The notes under the pieces: generated by a model
The model's database searches: none
Told to the model about the DNA's origin: nothing
What the model saw: the letters and a program-made list of their open reading frames with translations, nothing else
Shown here: piece by piece, positions 18,770 to 28,216 of the stretch
How the letters are laid out: each line of letters starts with the position of its first letter
Numbering within the stretch: the stretch's first letter is position 1
Made by a program: the position numbers and the translations under genes
Assembly (NCBI RefSeq): GCF_016616095.2
Contig: NZ_CP067089.2
Location: 496,001-560,000 of the forward strand
DNA length: 64,000 bases
Direction: 5' to 3'
Source of the DNA: Breznakiella homolactica
GTDB taxonomy: Bacteria > Spirochaetota > Spirochaetia > Treponematales > Breznakiellaceae

Positions 18770-19821
18770 AGGAAAAGTCCTCCCAAAAGAAAGAGAAGGC
18801 TGAAGGCTCCGGCCAGCGTCCCGAACCAGGCGAAGACCCTCTTCCAGCTGAAGGGCAGTCTTCCGGATATTTTTCCGCTTTGACCGTTCATGGCAAAGGT
18901 GTGGATAATCCCATTGTATTTTACCATGATGATCCACACCGGGAGCATAACATATAAGGTTGTTCTTCTGGCCAGATCCCGGTTCGTCAATGAATAGTTA
19001 TAGGAGGTGAAGCCATGGACTGAACCTTTTAAAATTTCGGTGACAGTTTTGTCGATCCGCTGCTCAAAACGTCTGGAAGACTTGGCGGCGTCCACGTCGT
19101 AGCTTTCCGCGAAATGTCCGGAAAGGTATTCCATGGAAAAATCCGTAAGCTGGGAGTAGGCAAAGGGTTCCATGTCTTCCATAAGTTTATCGTCCAGCCT
19201 CTCTGAGGCGTCAGCGGGAACAAGATTAAACGGTACGGAAACCTGTCTTTCTATCCGGTAAGAATCCGTCTTGGTATACCGGTAATCGCTGTCGCTCCAG
19301 GAAGAGACTTTTTCGCCGCGGCCGGTAAGTCCCGCGCGGGCCACCGCGCTGAAAAGCCAGTAGGGAACGTAAAGCCCGGTCATTTCTCCCCGCCGGGCGT
19401 ACTCCTTAAAAACCTTGGGCATAAACGGACCTTTGCAGTGGTTCTGCAGGGCAGCCACCGCCTCCGTTTTGGTTTTTTTAAAGGGGATAATCCGGGCAGG
19501 CCGGTATTCTCCCTGGAGCTGGGCGGCAAGAACCGTAGGGTTGTGGCAGTAAACGCAGAAGGTGGCGGCGGTATTTTTTTCCGCGATAACCCGGCCTCCG
19601 CAGCTGGGGCAGGTAAAGGCTATCATATTGTTTTTATCAAAGGCTTCCGCCTGCCAGCCGGCCTCCTCGATGCGGCTCTCTCCCTTCTGGGAACTGATCC
19701 GGGAAAGTTCGTCTTTGTTGAAGGAGGAGTTGCAGAAGTGGCAGTCCCACTTCTGGGTGGAAATTTCAAAGGCCAGAGCCGCCGCGCAATTGGGGCATTT
19801 GTAGTTTATCGCTGTTGCCAT
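18766..19821 (-). CDS. Double zinc-ribbon membrane protein
   Basis: The 351-residue protein begins with two zinc ribbons (CPNCAAAL...CHFC near residues 9-31; CPSCGGR...CVYC near 70-95), resembling TFIIB-type ribbons. A middle domain lacks recognised motifs, and one or two hydrophobic segments occur near residues 285-300 and at the C-terminus (FGTLAGAFSLLFLLGG). It sits between an SPFH/zinc-ribbon gene and a TPM protein gene, overlapping the latter by 4 bases. The trio is a recurring bacterial neighbourhood, but its biochemical role is not established to my knowledge. Confidence 0.75.
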   Translation of the reverse strand: MATAINYKCPNCAAALAFEISTQKWDCHFCNSSFNKDELSRISSQKGESRIEEAGWQAEAFDKNNMIAFTCPSCGGRVIAEKNTAATFCVYCHNPTVLAAQLQGEYRPARIIPFKKTKTEAVAALQNHCKGPFMPKVFKEYARRGEMTGLYVPYWLFSAVARAGLTGRGEKVSSWSDSDYRYTKTDSYRIERQVSVPFNLVPADASERLDDKLMEDMEPFAYSQLTDFSMEYLSGHFAESYDVDAAKSSRRFEQRIDKTVTEILKGSVHGFTSYNYSLTNRDLARRTTLYVMLPVWIIMVKYNGIIHTFAMNGQSGKISGRLPFSWKRVFAWFGTLAGAFSLLFLLGGLFL

Positions 19822-19860
19822 GGGGTTATCCTTTTCGGGATTTTAAGAACCCGGGGTTTC

Positions 19861-21039
19861 TTAGGTTAGTTTACTGCCGCAGTTGGGGCAGAACTTCGCC
19901 CCGGGATCGGCTTTGTTGCCGCATTCGCTGCAAAACAACGATGACGGTTTTTTGGTTCCGCAGTTGGAACAGAAGTTCCCGTCGGTTTCGGTCCTGCACT
20001 CAGGACAGGTCCAGGAGGTGGTATTCTTTGCGGGACTGCGCTCTGCGGTCTGGCGGTTGGTCTCTCCCGCGGCGGACACAAAGGCCCCTCCTTGGCCCAT
20101 GGCCGCATTCATTCCCATGAACGCCATTCCCGCTCCGCCGGGATTGGAGCCCGCCGCCTCGATTCCACGGGCGGCCGCGCCCTGGACGTAGCCGTTCCGT
20201 ACACCCGGATCCCCCAGCATGCCCCCCTGGTTCCGCATGGCAATCAGCTTCCGGGACTCATCGTCATAGGTGATGCTGTTGATCCCCACGGACTCGATAA
20301 CAAAGCCTCTCCGGTTCGTCCAGTCATCGTCGAGGATAGCGGCCATGGTTCTGGCGAGCTCGCTGGTTTTGGCGGAAATATGGGAGATCCTTTCTCCCTG
20401 GACGGAGAGCTGACCGATGGCGGTCTGGAAGCAGGTGAGAAATTCCGAAAGGCAGAGTTTCTGCAGGTCCTTTATCAGGAGAGGACTCCCATCCCTTGGG
20501 GCCATCTCGGCGTAAAACAGCAGGGGATTGACTATTCTTATGCTGTAGTAGCCATTGGCCCGCAGACTGAGTTCCGCGTTGTAAAAGTTGTCAAAGTAAT
20601 TCACCGGACTTTGGGTGCCGAAGGGAATGTCCCGGATCTCCTGGGTGTTTACAAAGTAGACCCGCATAGCCTTGGGGGAGATCCCGCCGAACTGGAAACG
20701 CTTAAACGCGACCATAATAGCTTCGTCGGCCTGGCCGTTAAACAGGGACGGGGCGGTTCCGGTGTTTACGGTAAAGTATCCCGGCTCAGCGCTGTAATCG
20801 ATGATCTTGCCGCCGTCGGTGAGCAGCATAAACTGGTTCTCTTCCACATGGATAAGCGAACCGTCGGTGATGACCCCGTCACTTCCCTTAGTATTACTGT
20901 TCCGTTTATCGTTTTTTCTATACTGAACACCCCGGGTTATCAGGGTCGCGTTGGTCATAGAGTCGGCTTTGATGACATCTTTCCACTGGTCGGCAAGTGT
21001 TCCGCCGATGGAGCCCACGGCGGCTTTGATAATACCCAT
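19861..21039 (-). CDS. SPFH-domain protein with C-terminal zinc ribbons (virion core protein-like)
   Basis: Start ATG 21039 has AAGGAG at the right spacing; the frame extends to 21267 without a site. The protein (392 residues) starts MGIIKAAVGSIGGTLADQWKD, has an SPFH-like domain over about 40-260, and ends with a Gly/Ala-rich linker and two zinc ribbons (CPECRTETDGNFCSNCG, and CSECGNKADPGAKFCPNCG). Related proteins are often annotated virion core protein or YdjI-like. SPFH proteins form membrane-associated oligomeric scaffolds. It heads the operon with the zinc-ribbon membrane protein and the TPM protein. Confidence 0.85.
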   Translation of the reverse strand: MGIIKAAVGSIGGTLADQWKDVIKADSMTNATLITRGVQYRKNDKRNSNTKGSDGVITDGSLIHVEENQFMLLTDGGKIIDYSAEPGYFTVNTGTAPSLFNGQADEAIMVAFKRFQFGGISPKAMRVYFVNTQEIRDIPFGTQSPVNYFDNFYNAELSLRANGYYSIRIVNPLLFYAEMAPRDGSPLLIKDLQKLCLSEFLTCFQTAIGQLSVQGERISHISAKTSELARTMAAILDDDWTNRRGFVIESVGINSITYDDESRKLIAMRNQGGMLGDPGVRNGYVQGAAARGIEAAGSNPGGAGMAFMGMNAAMGQGGAFVSAAGETNRQTAERSPAKNTTSWTCPECRTETDGNFCSNCGTKKPSSLFCSECGNKADPGAKFCPNCGSKLT

Positions 21040-21082
21040 AGTACGCTCCTTAGATCTGGCATAATAAATCATAATTGCGGCT

Positions 21083-21307
21083 TTGATAAGGCTCGGTTCC
21101 GCGGAAAAATATGATGAAGCCCTGGTCTGTAAAGAACCGGCGGACAAGGGAGATGCGGAAGCCCAGTACAAGCTGGGCATGATGGTCATGGAAACCGGAA
21201 GTTCCTTTAAGTGGGAGGCCCGTACGTGGCTTGCCCGGGCCGCGGAGCAGGGCGTGGCCGATGCCACACTCCGGCTGAAAGAGATAAATGGGAAAGAAAG
21301 AGCCTAA
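21083..21307 (+). pseudogene. Sel1-repeat fragment
   Basis: A 74-codon frame from a TTG without a ribosome site encodes about one and a half Sel1 repeats (GDAEAQYKLGMMVMETG... ARTWLARAAEQGVADATLRLKE). An in-frame stop lies 16 bases before the TTG. It looks like the tail of a longer Sel1 protein whose 5' part was lost, divergent from the SPFH gene. A real micro-protein is possible but less likely. Confidence 0.4.
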
Positions 21308-21359
21308 ACCGATGGACCTGTTCAGTGTTTTCCAGAGAAACGGTACAGCGCCGCCGAAA

Positions 21360-23312
21360 TCAGGTGCGGAGCATCCATACCAGCATCCTGCCAAAGCCGC
21401 GGTTTCCCCAAAGGTAATAGGGTATGGCTTTAATGGCCGCTGGTTCCAGGGTGCTCCGGACTTCCCGGTAGAGACCATCCTGCCAGCCGCCGGGATTCCG
21501 TTTAAATCCGGAGAATTGAAGTACCACCGCCCTGGGATCAACCAGTTCAATCCCCCGGGATTCGGAAAAGGTACATTCACCGGGAATACATAAATTATTG
21601 ATATCCTTTCCGTTATCCGCTTCTTCGATACAGTAGATTACCGGACCCCGCTGCAGTGCAACCCGGCCGCAGGCTTCCCGGACTTCGGGCCTCGCTTCGA
21701 TCTGCATGACCGGCATGGAAAATTCCAATTCAATCGTATCATTCCCCCAAATCCGGCGGATCAGGCAATAGCCTTTCCGGATTTCATAGGGTACATCCGA
21801 CCCATTAACCGTAACCTCCCAGTTCCTGCACCAGCCGGGAATCCGCAGGCCAACGGTGAAGACTTCACCCCCAGAGGCACCGACTTCAATCCGGACCGAT
21901 CCTTCCCAGGGATAATCGGTCGTTACCGTAAGCTTCACCGGAGTGTCTTTTACCCGGAGCTCCGCGTCGCAGCCCGCGTATAAATGCATAAAAAGACCGG
22001 TTTCATTGACGGAATACATATACGAACCCAGGGATCCCATAAGACGCGAGATGTTCGGCGGGCAGCACGCCACATCGAACCATTCCTGCCGCTCGGCTTT
22101 CATCTTATCAATTACCGCGGCGCTGGCATGCTCAAACCGCTCGGGAAGGGCGGACAGATAGTTGGCATAAAAGAATTTATTTCCCAGCACGTCCACACTG
22201 GCCAGAATTACATTGTAGAGTGTCTGTTCCAGAATATCCGGATACCGGCTGTCGCAGTCAAACTGAACCATCCGGTTTGCCCACATGGCCAGCGCCACCG
22301 AAGCGCAGCTCTCATTGTAGGTATACTCGTTGGGAATGTCATAGGCAAAGGTAAACCGTTCTCCGTCTGAGGAAGGGCCTATACCGCCGATAATGGCGTA
22401 TTGGGTATTGGCCATAGCGTCCCAGATGGTTTTGCACGCGTTGTACAGGGCCACATCATCATAGGCGTCGGCAATATCGCTCATGCCGCTGTAGAGGTAC
22501 ATGGCCCGGACCGCGTGTCCCACGGGTTCTTTCTGTTCCCGGACCGGCAAATGGGACTGGTATTCCGCGTAAGGCCCCCGGCTTTTTAAATAATATTTCA
22601 GATGCCTTTTTTGGTTAGCCGTTTTGGTGGTATCCACTCCGTAGGCGAGGGATTCCTGTTCAAAGAAATACGGCTGCGTTCCCCGTTCATCGATAAAATA
22701 TTTGCTCAGATTAAGATGCTTTTCGTTTTGGGTAACACCGTAGAGCCGGACCAGGGCAAGTTCAATTTCCGGATGGCCGCAGTAACCCCGTTTTTTGCCG
22801 GGCTCACTGCCGAAGGTATCATCGATGAGGTCTACGTATCTGCACATGATATCCAGGAATTTTCTTTTTCCCGTGGCTTCAAAATACGCTACCGCCCCTT
22901 CAATCAAATGACCGGCGCAGTAGAGTTCATGCATATAATACAGATTGGTAAACCGGTTCTTAATCTCACAGGTTTTAAAATACGTATTCAGGTACCCGTC
23001 GGGAAACTGTTCCTGTTCCAGCATATCCACAATACGGTCAACTTTTTCTTCCAGGTCCTCGGAGGGGTTTGTGATTAAGCTGTAGGAAATGGCTTCAATC
23101 ATTTTTCCGATGTCCGAATCCCAGAAAGGATGAGGCTTGTTGGGATCCCCGGGTTTCCACCGGCAGTATAGTGAATCGATTCTGCCGGTCGTATCCAGCT
23201 CATGGTATATATGGGGAACCGTGATCTCGGTATTCAGCTTCTGGCGTTCGGCCAGCAGTCCCGACGTCAGCCGGACGTGTTTCATGTTCACGGGAGTATA
23301 CTGTCTCATCAT
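21360..23312 (-). CDS. Glycoside hydrolase family 127 (beta-L-arabinofuranosidase type)
   Basis: A 650-residue GH127/DUF1680 enzyme without signal peptide, hence cytoplasmic. Family residues are visible: Glu and Cys in NESCAS near 333-336 and the Cys pair in CCPPNISRLMGS near 413-414, matching the zinc-bound cysteine nucleophile chemistry known for this family. AAGGAG precedes ATG 23312. It is the last gene of the ABC operon, so imported oligosaccharide is probably trimmed inside the cell. L-arabinofuranose is the best guess; other furanosides are possible. Confidence 0.93.
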   Translation of the reverse strand: MMRQYTPVNMKHVRLTSGLLAERQKLNTEITVPHIYHELDTTGRIDSLYCRWKPGDPNKPHPFWDSDIGKMIEAISYSLITNPSEDLEEKVDRIVDMLEQEQFPDGYLNTYFKTCEIKNRFTNLYYMHELYCAGHLIEGAVAYFEATGKRKFLDIMCRYVDLIDDTFGSEPGKKRGYCGHPEIELALVRLYGVTQNEKHLNLSKYFIDERGTQPYFFEQESLAYGVDTTKTANQKRHLKYYLKSRGPYAEYQSHLPVREQKEPVGHAVRAMYLYSGMSDIADAYDDVALYNACKTIWDAMANTQYAIIGGIGPSSDGERFTFAYDIPNEYTYNESCASVALAMWANRMVQFDCDSRYPDILEQTLYNVILASVDVLGNKFFYANYLSALPERFEHASAAVIDKMKAERQEWFDVACCPPNISRLMGSLGSYMYSVNETGLFMHLYAGCDAELRVKDTPVKLTVTTDYPWEGSVRIEVGASGGEVFTVGLRIPGWCRNWEVTVNGSDVPYEIRKGYCLIRRIWGNDTIELEFSMPVMQIEARPEVREACGRVALQRGPVIYCIEEADNGKDINNLCIPGECTFSESRGIELVDPRAVVLQFSGFKRNPGGWQDGLYREVRSTLEPAAIKAIPYYLWGNRGFGRMLVWMLRT

Positions 23313-23332
23313 GATTTTCTCCTTTTAATGGA

Positions 23333-24184
23333 TTATCCCTTTAACCCTGTGGTGGCAATGCCTTCGACAAAATACCGCTGACCGATCAAAAACACCAGCA
23401 ATACCGGAACGACGGCAACCAATGACGCCATCATGAGCAGGTTCCACTGGGAAGTATACATGCCGATAAAGGTTCTGAGCCCCATCTGAATGGTGTATTT
23501 CCGTTCGTTGCTCAGGAATATGAGGGGGTTGATAAAATCGTTCCAGGTGTTGAGAAACGTAAAGAGCCCCACACTTATCAGTGCCGGCTTCGAGAGGGGC
23601 AGTACGATTTTAAGGAAAATGGTGAAATGTCCCGCACCATCCACAAAGGCCGCCTCATCCAGTTCCTTGGGGATGGTCCGGAAAAACTGGCGAAGCAGGA
23701 AAATATTGAACATGCCTCCGCCGAAAATACTGGCGGTTCCCATGCCGAACCAAGAGGGCAGCATCAGGGGCACAAAGGTATTGATAAGCCCTAACTTTGT
23801 CCAGAGAATAAAATTGGGAATGAGGGTGGCAAAGTATGGAAGCATGATGCTGGACATGAGGATGTAAAAAATCTTGTCCCGGTGTTTCCATTGGACCCTG
23901 GAGAAACCGTACGCGCTCAAGGAACAGGAACAGAGAATACCCGTCACACAGACCGCCACAATTAAAAAAGTATTTTTAAAATAGTCCTTAAACGGCAGGG
24001 AAGTCAGCGCGTTCGGCAGATTTTCCCAGTGAATGGGATTGGGAAACACCACCGGAGGATAGGAAAATATCTGTTCCATCCCCATGAATGCGCTCCGCAG
24101 CATCCAGTAAAAGGGAACCAGCCAGATGAAAGCGATTATAAAAACGATGATGCTGTACAGATACTGTATTGGTTTCTTTGCCAT
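23333..24184 (-). CDS. Carbohydrate ABC transporter permease (MalG/UgpE type)
   Basis: About six membrane segments and the cytoplasmic EAA loop (EAAFVDGAGHFTIFLKIVLPLSKP) identify a CUT1-family inner-membrane permease. ATG 24184 is preferred over 24193 because GGAG lies 9 bases before it, and it then follows the stop of the first permease by one base. It pairs with the 24186 gene to form the channel. No ATPase is encoded in this operon, so a shared MsmX-like ATPase elsewhere is expected. Confidence 0.93.
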   Translation of the reverse strand: MAKKPIQYLYSIIVFIIAFIWLVPFYWMLRSAFMGMEQIFSYPPVVFPNPIHWENLPNALTSLPFKDYFKNTFLIVAVCVTGILCSCSLSAYGFSRVQWKHRDKIFYILMSSIMLPYFATLIPNFILWTKLGLINTFVPLMLPSWFGMGTASIFGGGMFNIFLLRQFFRTIPKELDEAAFVDGAGHFTIFLKIVLPLSKPALISVGLFTFLNTWNDFINPLIFLSNERKYTIQMGLRTFIGMYTSQWNLLMMASLVAVVPVLLVFLIGQRYFVEGIATTGLKG

Positions 24185-24185
24185 G

Positions 24186-25073
24186 CTATTCATCTCCGTA
24201 GAATACCCAATATTTTGATGACCAGAACAGCAGCGCCGAAACCGCCGCGATCATCACGAACAGAATCCAGCCCAGGGAATTTGCTTTCCCGATTTCCCCG
24301 AATTCGAAGGCTTCCCGGTATAGGTTGTAGACGAGAAAATTCGTGGCGTTGTTGGGGCCGCCTTTGGTCATAATGTAAGCCTGGAGGAATGCCTGCATGC
24401 TGGAAATCAGGAACATGAGGGTATTAAAGAAAATCGTCGGCGTCATCATCGGCAGCGTGACATGCCGGAATTTCGTAAACGCGTTGCCGCCGTCCACCAC
24501 CGTGGCTTCGTAGAGCTGTGTCGGGATGCTCTGCAGCCCCGCCAGGAATACCACCATGATGTTCCCGCTTCCCCAGGCGGTCATAATAAGGAGGGAAGGC
24601 AGAACCGTTTTTTCCGAATAAATCCATTTGCTGGGTGGAATCCCGAATATTTCAAGAACCGCGTTAAACAGCCCGAAATCGGGGCTCATCATCCACATAA
24701 AGATCATGGCAGTGGCGATTATGGGCACAATGGTCGGTACATAGAACATGGACCGGAGCGCGGAAAGCCCTTTTAGGTTTTTGCTGTTTAGGAGCATGGC
24801 AATGATAAAGGCCGTTCCGATACAGACCGGAACGTTCATCAGCGCGAAGATAATGGTGACCTTCAGGGAATTGTAGAAAAAGGGATCATTCCCCTGGAAA
24901 TAGTTCAGGTAATTTTCCGCACCGATAAATTCGAAGGGTCTGGTTATTGAATAGTTTGTAAAACTGAGAACAAAGCTGGCGATCATCGGCCCCGCGGAGA
25001 ATGCTATAAACCCAATAATTGACGGGAGTATAAACAGCACCCCGACAAGGGTTTCATTCTTTTTCTTTCCCAT
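24186..25073 (-). CDS. Carbohydrate ABC transporter permease (MalF/UgpA type)
   Basis: A 295-residue protein with six hydrophobic segments and an EAA-like loop (LYEATVVDGGNAFTKFRHVTLPMMTP). Length and order fit the first permease of CUT1 sugar importers. GGAGG lies just before the ATG. The second permease starts immediately after its stop. Together with the binding protein upstream it should import an oligosaccharide, probably an arabinose-containing one given the GH127 gene downstream. Confidence 0.93.
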   Translation of the reverse strand: MGKKKNETLVGVLFILPSIIGFIAFSAGPMIASFVLSFTNYSITRPFEFIGAENYLNYFQGNDPFFYNSLKVTIIFALMNVPVCIGTAFIIAMLLNSKNLKGLSALRSMFYVPTIVPIIATAMIFMWMMSPDFGLFNAVLEIFGIPPSKWIYSEKTVLPSLLIMTAWGSGNIMVVFLAGLQSIPTQLYEATVVDGGNAFTKFRHVTLPMMTPTIFFNTLMFLISSMQAFLQAYIMTKGGPNNATNFLVYNLYREAFEFGEIGKANSLGWILFVMIAAVSALLFWSSKYWVFYGDE

Positions 25074-25144
25074 GGATCCTCCACTGTGCTAAGGGATATC
25101 CGAATCACGGGTATGTTTCGGATATCCCGGATTTTTACAGTCCG

Positions 25145-26533
25145 CTACCAGATATACTTTCCCTGGATCAGTTTGTTTACTTCAGGCTCAATCTTTTTCA
25201 TAGCCTGTTCCGCGGTTTCCTGGCCAAGGTACATCCGCTCCAGAGCGGGCTGTACCAGAGCGTCAATTTTGGGGAAGTTCATGACATACGATGACGGATG
25301 CGTTTTGAGGTTATTCAGTACGGGCAGCATGATTGCGTCGGTGTATCCTTCGGGGTGGGCTTTGTTGCCCCGGGCCCAGAGACTTACCAGGCTATTGTCG
25401 GTGTAGTATTTTTTCATCATCGGCATCCAGAGGCCGGCCTTGTGGGTTTCCAGGGAGTTGGCGGGATCGGTAATCCACTTCCAGAAGAGGTAGGCTTCTT
25501 CGGGGTGTTTTGTGGTCTTGAAAATACCGATGGTTCCCCAGCCCGGCGACGTTACATAGGTTCCGTAGTTGGGAAGAACACCCACTCCAAAATCGGCGCT
25601 CCCCTGGGCGAGGTCGAGCAGTACCCACTGGCCGATCATGATGATGGCCGCCTGTTTGTTGATCAGGCTTACCGCCGCGGAGGGAAGGGCACTGGCTTCC
25701 GCGGGTGCCGGGGCTACGCCGTGTTTGACCGTGAGATCCGCCATATTCTGGAGAACCTTCAGTGCCGCGGGCTGGGTCAGCCCGAATTTATTGTCGTCGG
25801 TTACGTAATCGCCGCCGTTGGATCTGACCAGAGGCATGTACGCGCCCTGGTTGAAATCAAAGCGGAGACCGTACTGCCGGATTCTCGTCCTGTCAAACCC
25901 GGGTTCGGTGGCATTTTTGCCGTTTCTGTCAATGGTAAGTTTCTTTGTAATTTCCACAAACTGATCCCAGGTGAGGGCGCTTTCCATTGTTGTGGGGAGA
26001 TCGGGGATTCCCGCGTCCCTGAAGGCCTGCTTATTGTAAAACAGCCCGTAGGATTCGGCGGCGGTAAACATTCCGTATGATTTTCCCTTGTCCCAGTACA
26101 GGAAGAGATCTTCAATAAAATCGTCCCGCTGGATACTGCTGTCCGCGTCGATGAGGTCAAAAATATTGTAGAGCATATTTTCTTTCGCGTAATCCAGGGC
26201 CATCCAGTCCCGGATATACCCAAGATCGGGCGCCTGGTTCCCCGCGACCATGGCGCTCATCTTGGCTTCATAGTCCGCGGGTATATGCTGGCCCTGTACT
26301 TTGATGTGGGGATACTTCGCCTCAAATGATGCAATCATATTTTCGATGGTTGGTTTTTCATAGGGACCTCCCCAGTAGGTAAAGTTGAGGACCACCGTAT
26401 CCTGGGAAGCGGATTTTTCGCTGCCGCCCCCGGCATACACAAAAACACTGAGAGTAAGACACATTAATATGGAAATAAATACTTTGTATTTTCCGACTGT
26501 TTCATTCTGCACCTCCAGTTTTTTCCGGAACAT
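25145..26533 (-). CDS. Sugar ABC transporter substrate-binding protein
   Basis: A 462-residue extracellular solute-binding protein. The N-terminus has a longish polar region, a hydrophobic stretch (VFISILMCLTLSVFVYA), then GGGSEKSAS, the small-residue junction often seen in treponeme binding proteins; no lipobox Cys at the junction. The mature part has the family 1 layout (NFTYWGGP..., APDLGYIRDW, GMFTAAESYGLFYNK, TKHPEEAYLFWKWIT). ATG 26533 has GGGGAG upstream. It lies between the hydrolase gene and the two permease genes in one leftward operon. Confidence 0.93.
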   Translation of the reverse strand: MFRKKLEVQNETVGKYKVFISILMCLTLSVFVYAGGGSEKSASQDTVVLNFTYWGGPYEKPTIENMIASFEAKYPHIKVQGQHIPADYEAKMSAMVAGNQAPDLGYIRDWMALDYAKENMLYNIFDLIDADSSIQRDDFIEDLFLYWDKGKSYGMFTAAESYGLFYNKQAFRDAGIPDLPTTMESALTWDQFVEITKKLTIDRNGKNATEPGFDRTRIRQYGLRFDFNQGAYMPLVRSNGGDYVTDDNKFGLTQPAALKVLQNMADLTVKHGVAPAPAEASALPSAAVSLINKQAAIIMIGQWVLLDLAQGSADFGVGVLPNYGTYVTSPGWGTIGIFKTTKHPEEAYLFWKWITDPANSLETHKAGLWMPMMKKYYTDNSLVSLWARGNKAHPEGYTDAIMLPVLNNLKTHPSSYVMNFPKIDALVQPALERMYLGQETAEQAMKKIEPEVNKLIQGKYIW

Positions 26534-26562
26534 AGGGTCTCCCCGTATGTTCCGCGGTTCCG

Positions 26563-27195
26563 TTATTCTAATGCTTCCAGGAATTGATCAGCGGTCATCA
26601 CTGTTCCGATCTTGGGGAAGATAACCTCTTCTGCGTATTTCTGTTCCCGCTCCGTATCGGTTGCGGTGCAGTCCGAAATAACCGTTACACGGTACCCATG
26701 GTCATACGCGGACCGGGCGGATGATTCAACACACCAATTGGTATGGAATCCGGTGAACGCCACGTGTTCGATTTCATTGGCCCGGAGCAGGTAATTCAGC
26801 GGCGTGGAATGGAACGCATCCAGGGTCATTTTTCCCCGGATAACGATATCACCTTTTTCGGGAGTCAGCTCCTTGATGATCTCCGGCCCAGGCGTTCCCG
26901 CCACCCAGGCGCCGGTTCCCCAGTCGGCCTTCATTTCCATCTCGATACCGCGCAAGCCGCCGGTCCCGGGTCCGGTGGGTTTCAGTTCCGGGAACCCGGG
27001 CTGGAAGGCTTCAAAGGGACAGTAAAAAATCTTTACCTTTCCCCGGGCACCCTTGAGCAGTTTCTGCAAGTTCCCGATCACCCCCCGTTCTTTCAGCTGA
27101 TCCTCGATGTACTGAAACATGGTGCCGCCCTTTGAAAGAAAATCATTCTGGGGTTCAATCAAAACGATGGCTGTTTTCTCTTTTGGCAGTTTCAT
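26563..27195 (-). CDS. Isochorismatase-like cysteine hydrolase
   Basis: A 210-residue alpha/beta hydrolase of the isochorismatase superfamily. The Asp-Lys-Cys triad is visible: Asp in EPQNDF near residue 18, Lys in IRGKMT near 122, Cys in NWCVESS near 153. Members cleave C-N or C-O bonds of small molecules such as ureidoacrylate, nicotinamide or isochorismate. AAGGAGG precedes ATG. It opens the sugar-uptake operon, an unusual partner for GH127; it might act on a modified sugar or on an unrelated amide. Confidence 0.9.
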   Translation of the reverse strand: MKLPKEKTAIVLIEPQNDFLSKGGTMFQYIEDQLKERGVIGNLQKLLKGARGKVKIFYCPFEAFQPGFPELKPTGPGTGGLRGIEMEMKADWGTGAWVAGTPGPEIIKELTPEKGDIVIRGKMTLDAFHSTPLNYLLRANEIEHVAFTGFHTNWCVESSARSAYDHGYRVTVISDCTATDTEREQKYAEEVIFPKIGTVMTADQFLEALE

Positions 27196-27377
27196 TCTAT
27201 ACCTCCTTAAATCTAAGATTTCACCTGCACAGACTTCTCTCCCGCTAAAAATAGAATTGTTAGAGGTTCAAAATATGTAATGGTGTTGGTTTAAATAGGG
27301 TATTATTATTAGTTGATTTTAAAATTCAATTTTTCGTTTTAGAAAGAACTATGTAACGCTCTGTATGCGGCTCCTCT

Positions 27378-28028
27378 TTACACAGAGCCGGAATCGGCTA
27401 CATTCCGGATAAGGCTTTTCATCCGTTCGTTATGGATACGGAAAGATTCCCTGGCCGCCTGGGGATCTCCGGCCTTTAATGCGTTAAAAAGGATCGTATG
27501 ATCCGTATACAGATCATTTAATATATCCTGCATGTGCATAACCATGGGGCGCATCTTCTTCTGGATATCCCCCAGAATATCGATGAGGTAATTATTCGTG
27601 GATGCTTTGTAAACCGACTCATGGAACAGCGCGTCGAGGCGGCCATAGGCTACCAGATCCTTGGCGGCAATGACTTCCCGCTGTTCCGCCAGGTTTTTTT
27701 CCATCCGGTCTATGGTTTTGCCGGTAATGTGCACCGCCGCCAGTTCCGCGGCCATGCATTCCAGGACCTCACGGACGGAATACAGGTCTATGGATTCCTC
27801 CGGCGAAAGAACTTTGACAAAAACGCCCTTATTGGGAACGGATACTAGAAGACCCTCCTTCTCAAGTTTACCGATGGCCTGCCAGATAGGTGTCCTGGAG
27901 ACACCCATTTCTTCTGTAAGCTGCTCCACATTGATCCTGGTTCCGGGAACGAACCTGCTGTCTTCAATCATCTCATGAAGACGTTTGTAAACAATATCCC
28001 GCAATCCTTCACGTACAATTACTGCCAT
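27378..28028 (-). CDS. GntR-family regulator, FCD (FadR) subfamily
   Basis: The first 75 residues form a winged helix-turn-helix (INVEQLTEEMGVSRTPIWQAIGKLEKEGLL), followed by an all-helical FCD ligand domain with the metal/ligand-binding His residues expected in this subfamily (LFHESVYKAS; AAVHITG). Such regulators usually repress adjacent catabolic genes and are relieved by a sugar acid or related effector. It is upstream of, and on the same strand as, the hydrolase-ABC-GH127 operon, separated by a 182-base AT-rich gap likely to hold the operon promoter. Confidence 0.9.
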   Translation of the reverse strand: MAVIVREGLRDIVYKRLHEMIEDSRFVPGTRINVEQLTEEMGVSRTPIWQAIGKLEKEGLLVSVPNKGVFVKVLSPEESIDLYSVREVLECMAAELAAVHITGKTIDRMEKNLAEQREVIAAKDLVAYGRLDALFHESVYKASTNNYLIDILGDIQKKMRPMVMHMQDILNDLYTDHTILFNALKAGDPQAARESFRIHNERMKSLIRNVADSGSV

Positions 28029-28066
28029 GCCTTATTGTACCCCAATACTGTTGGTTGTCAAGAAAA

Positions 28067-28094
28067 ATATTTCATTTTTCATATTTCATTTTTC
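28067..28094. repeat. 14-bp tandem duplication
   Basis: ATATTTCATTTTTC occurs twice in direct tandem between the divergent GntR and Sel1 genes. It may be part of a control site for either gene or a slippage product. Confidence 0.5.
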
Positions 28095-28216
28095 ATGCTG
28101 AATGAATGCCTTTTCCTGGTGGAACGCCTAACTCTGGTATGGTATGATAAAACGAAGAAACCGGAGAAAAACGGGGAATGCCGATTCTGAAATGGACAAC
28201 ACCCCGGAGAACAGCC

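Noticed and set aside
20092-21114. 340-residue plus-strand frame across the SPFH gene
   Set aside because: Lies opposite a gene with clear domains and start; no family features.
24186-25073. Missing ATPase in the sugar ABC operon as a sign of a broken operon
   Set aside because: CUT1 operons commonly rely on a shared ATPase encoded elsewhere, so absence is not evidence of decay.
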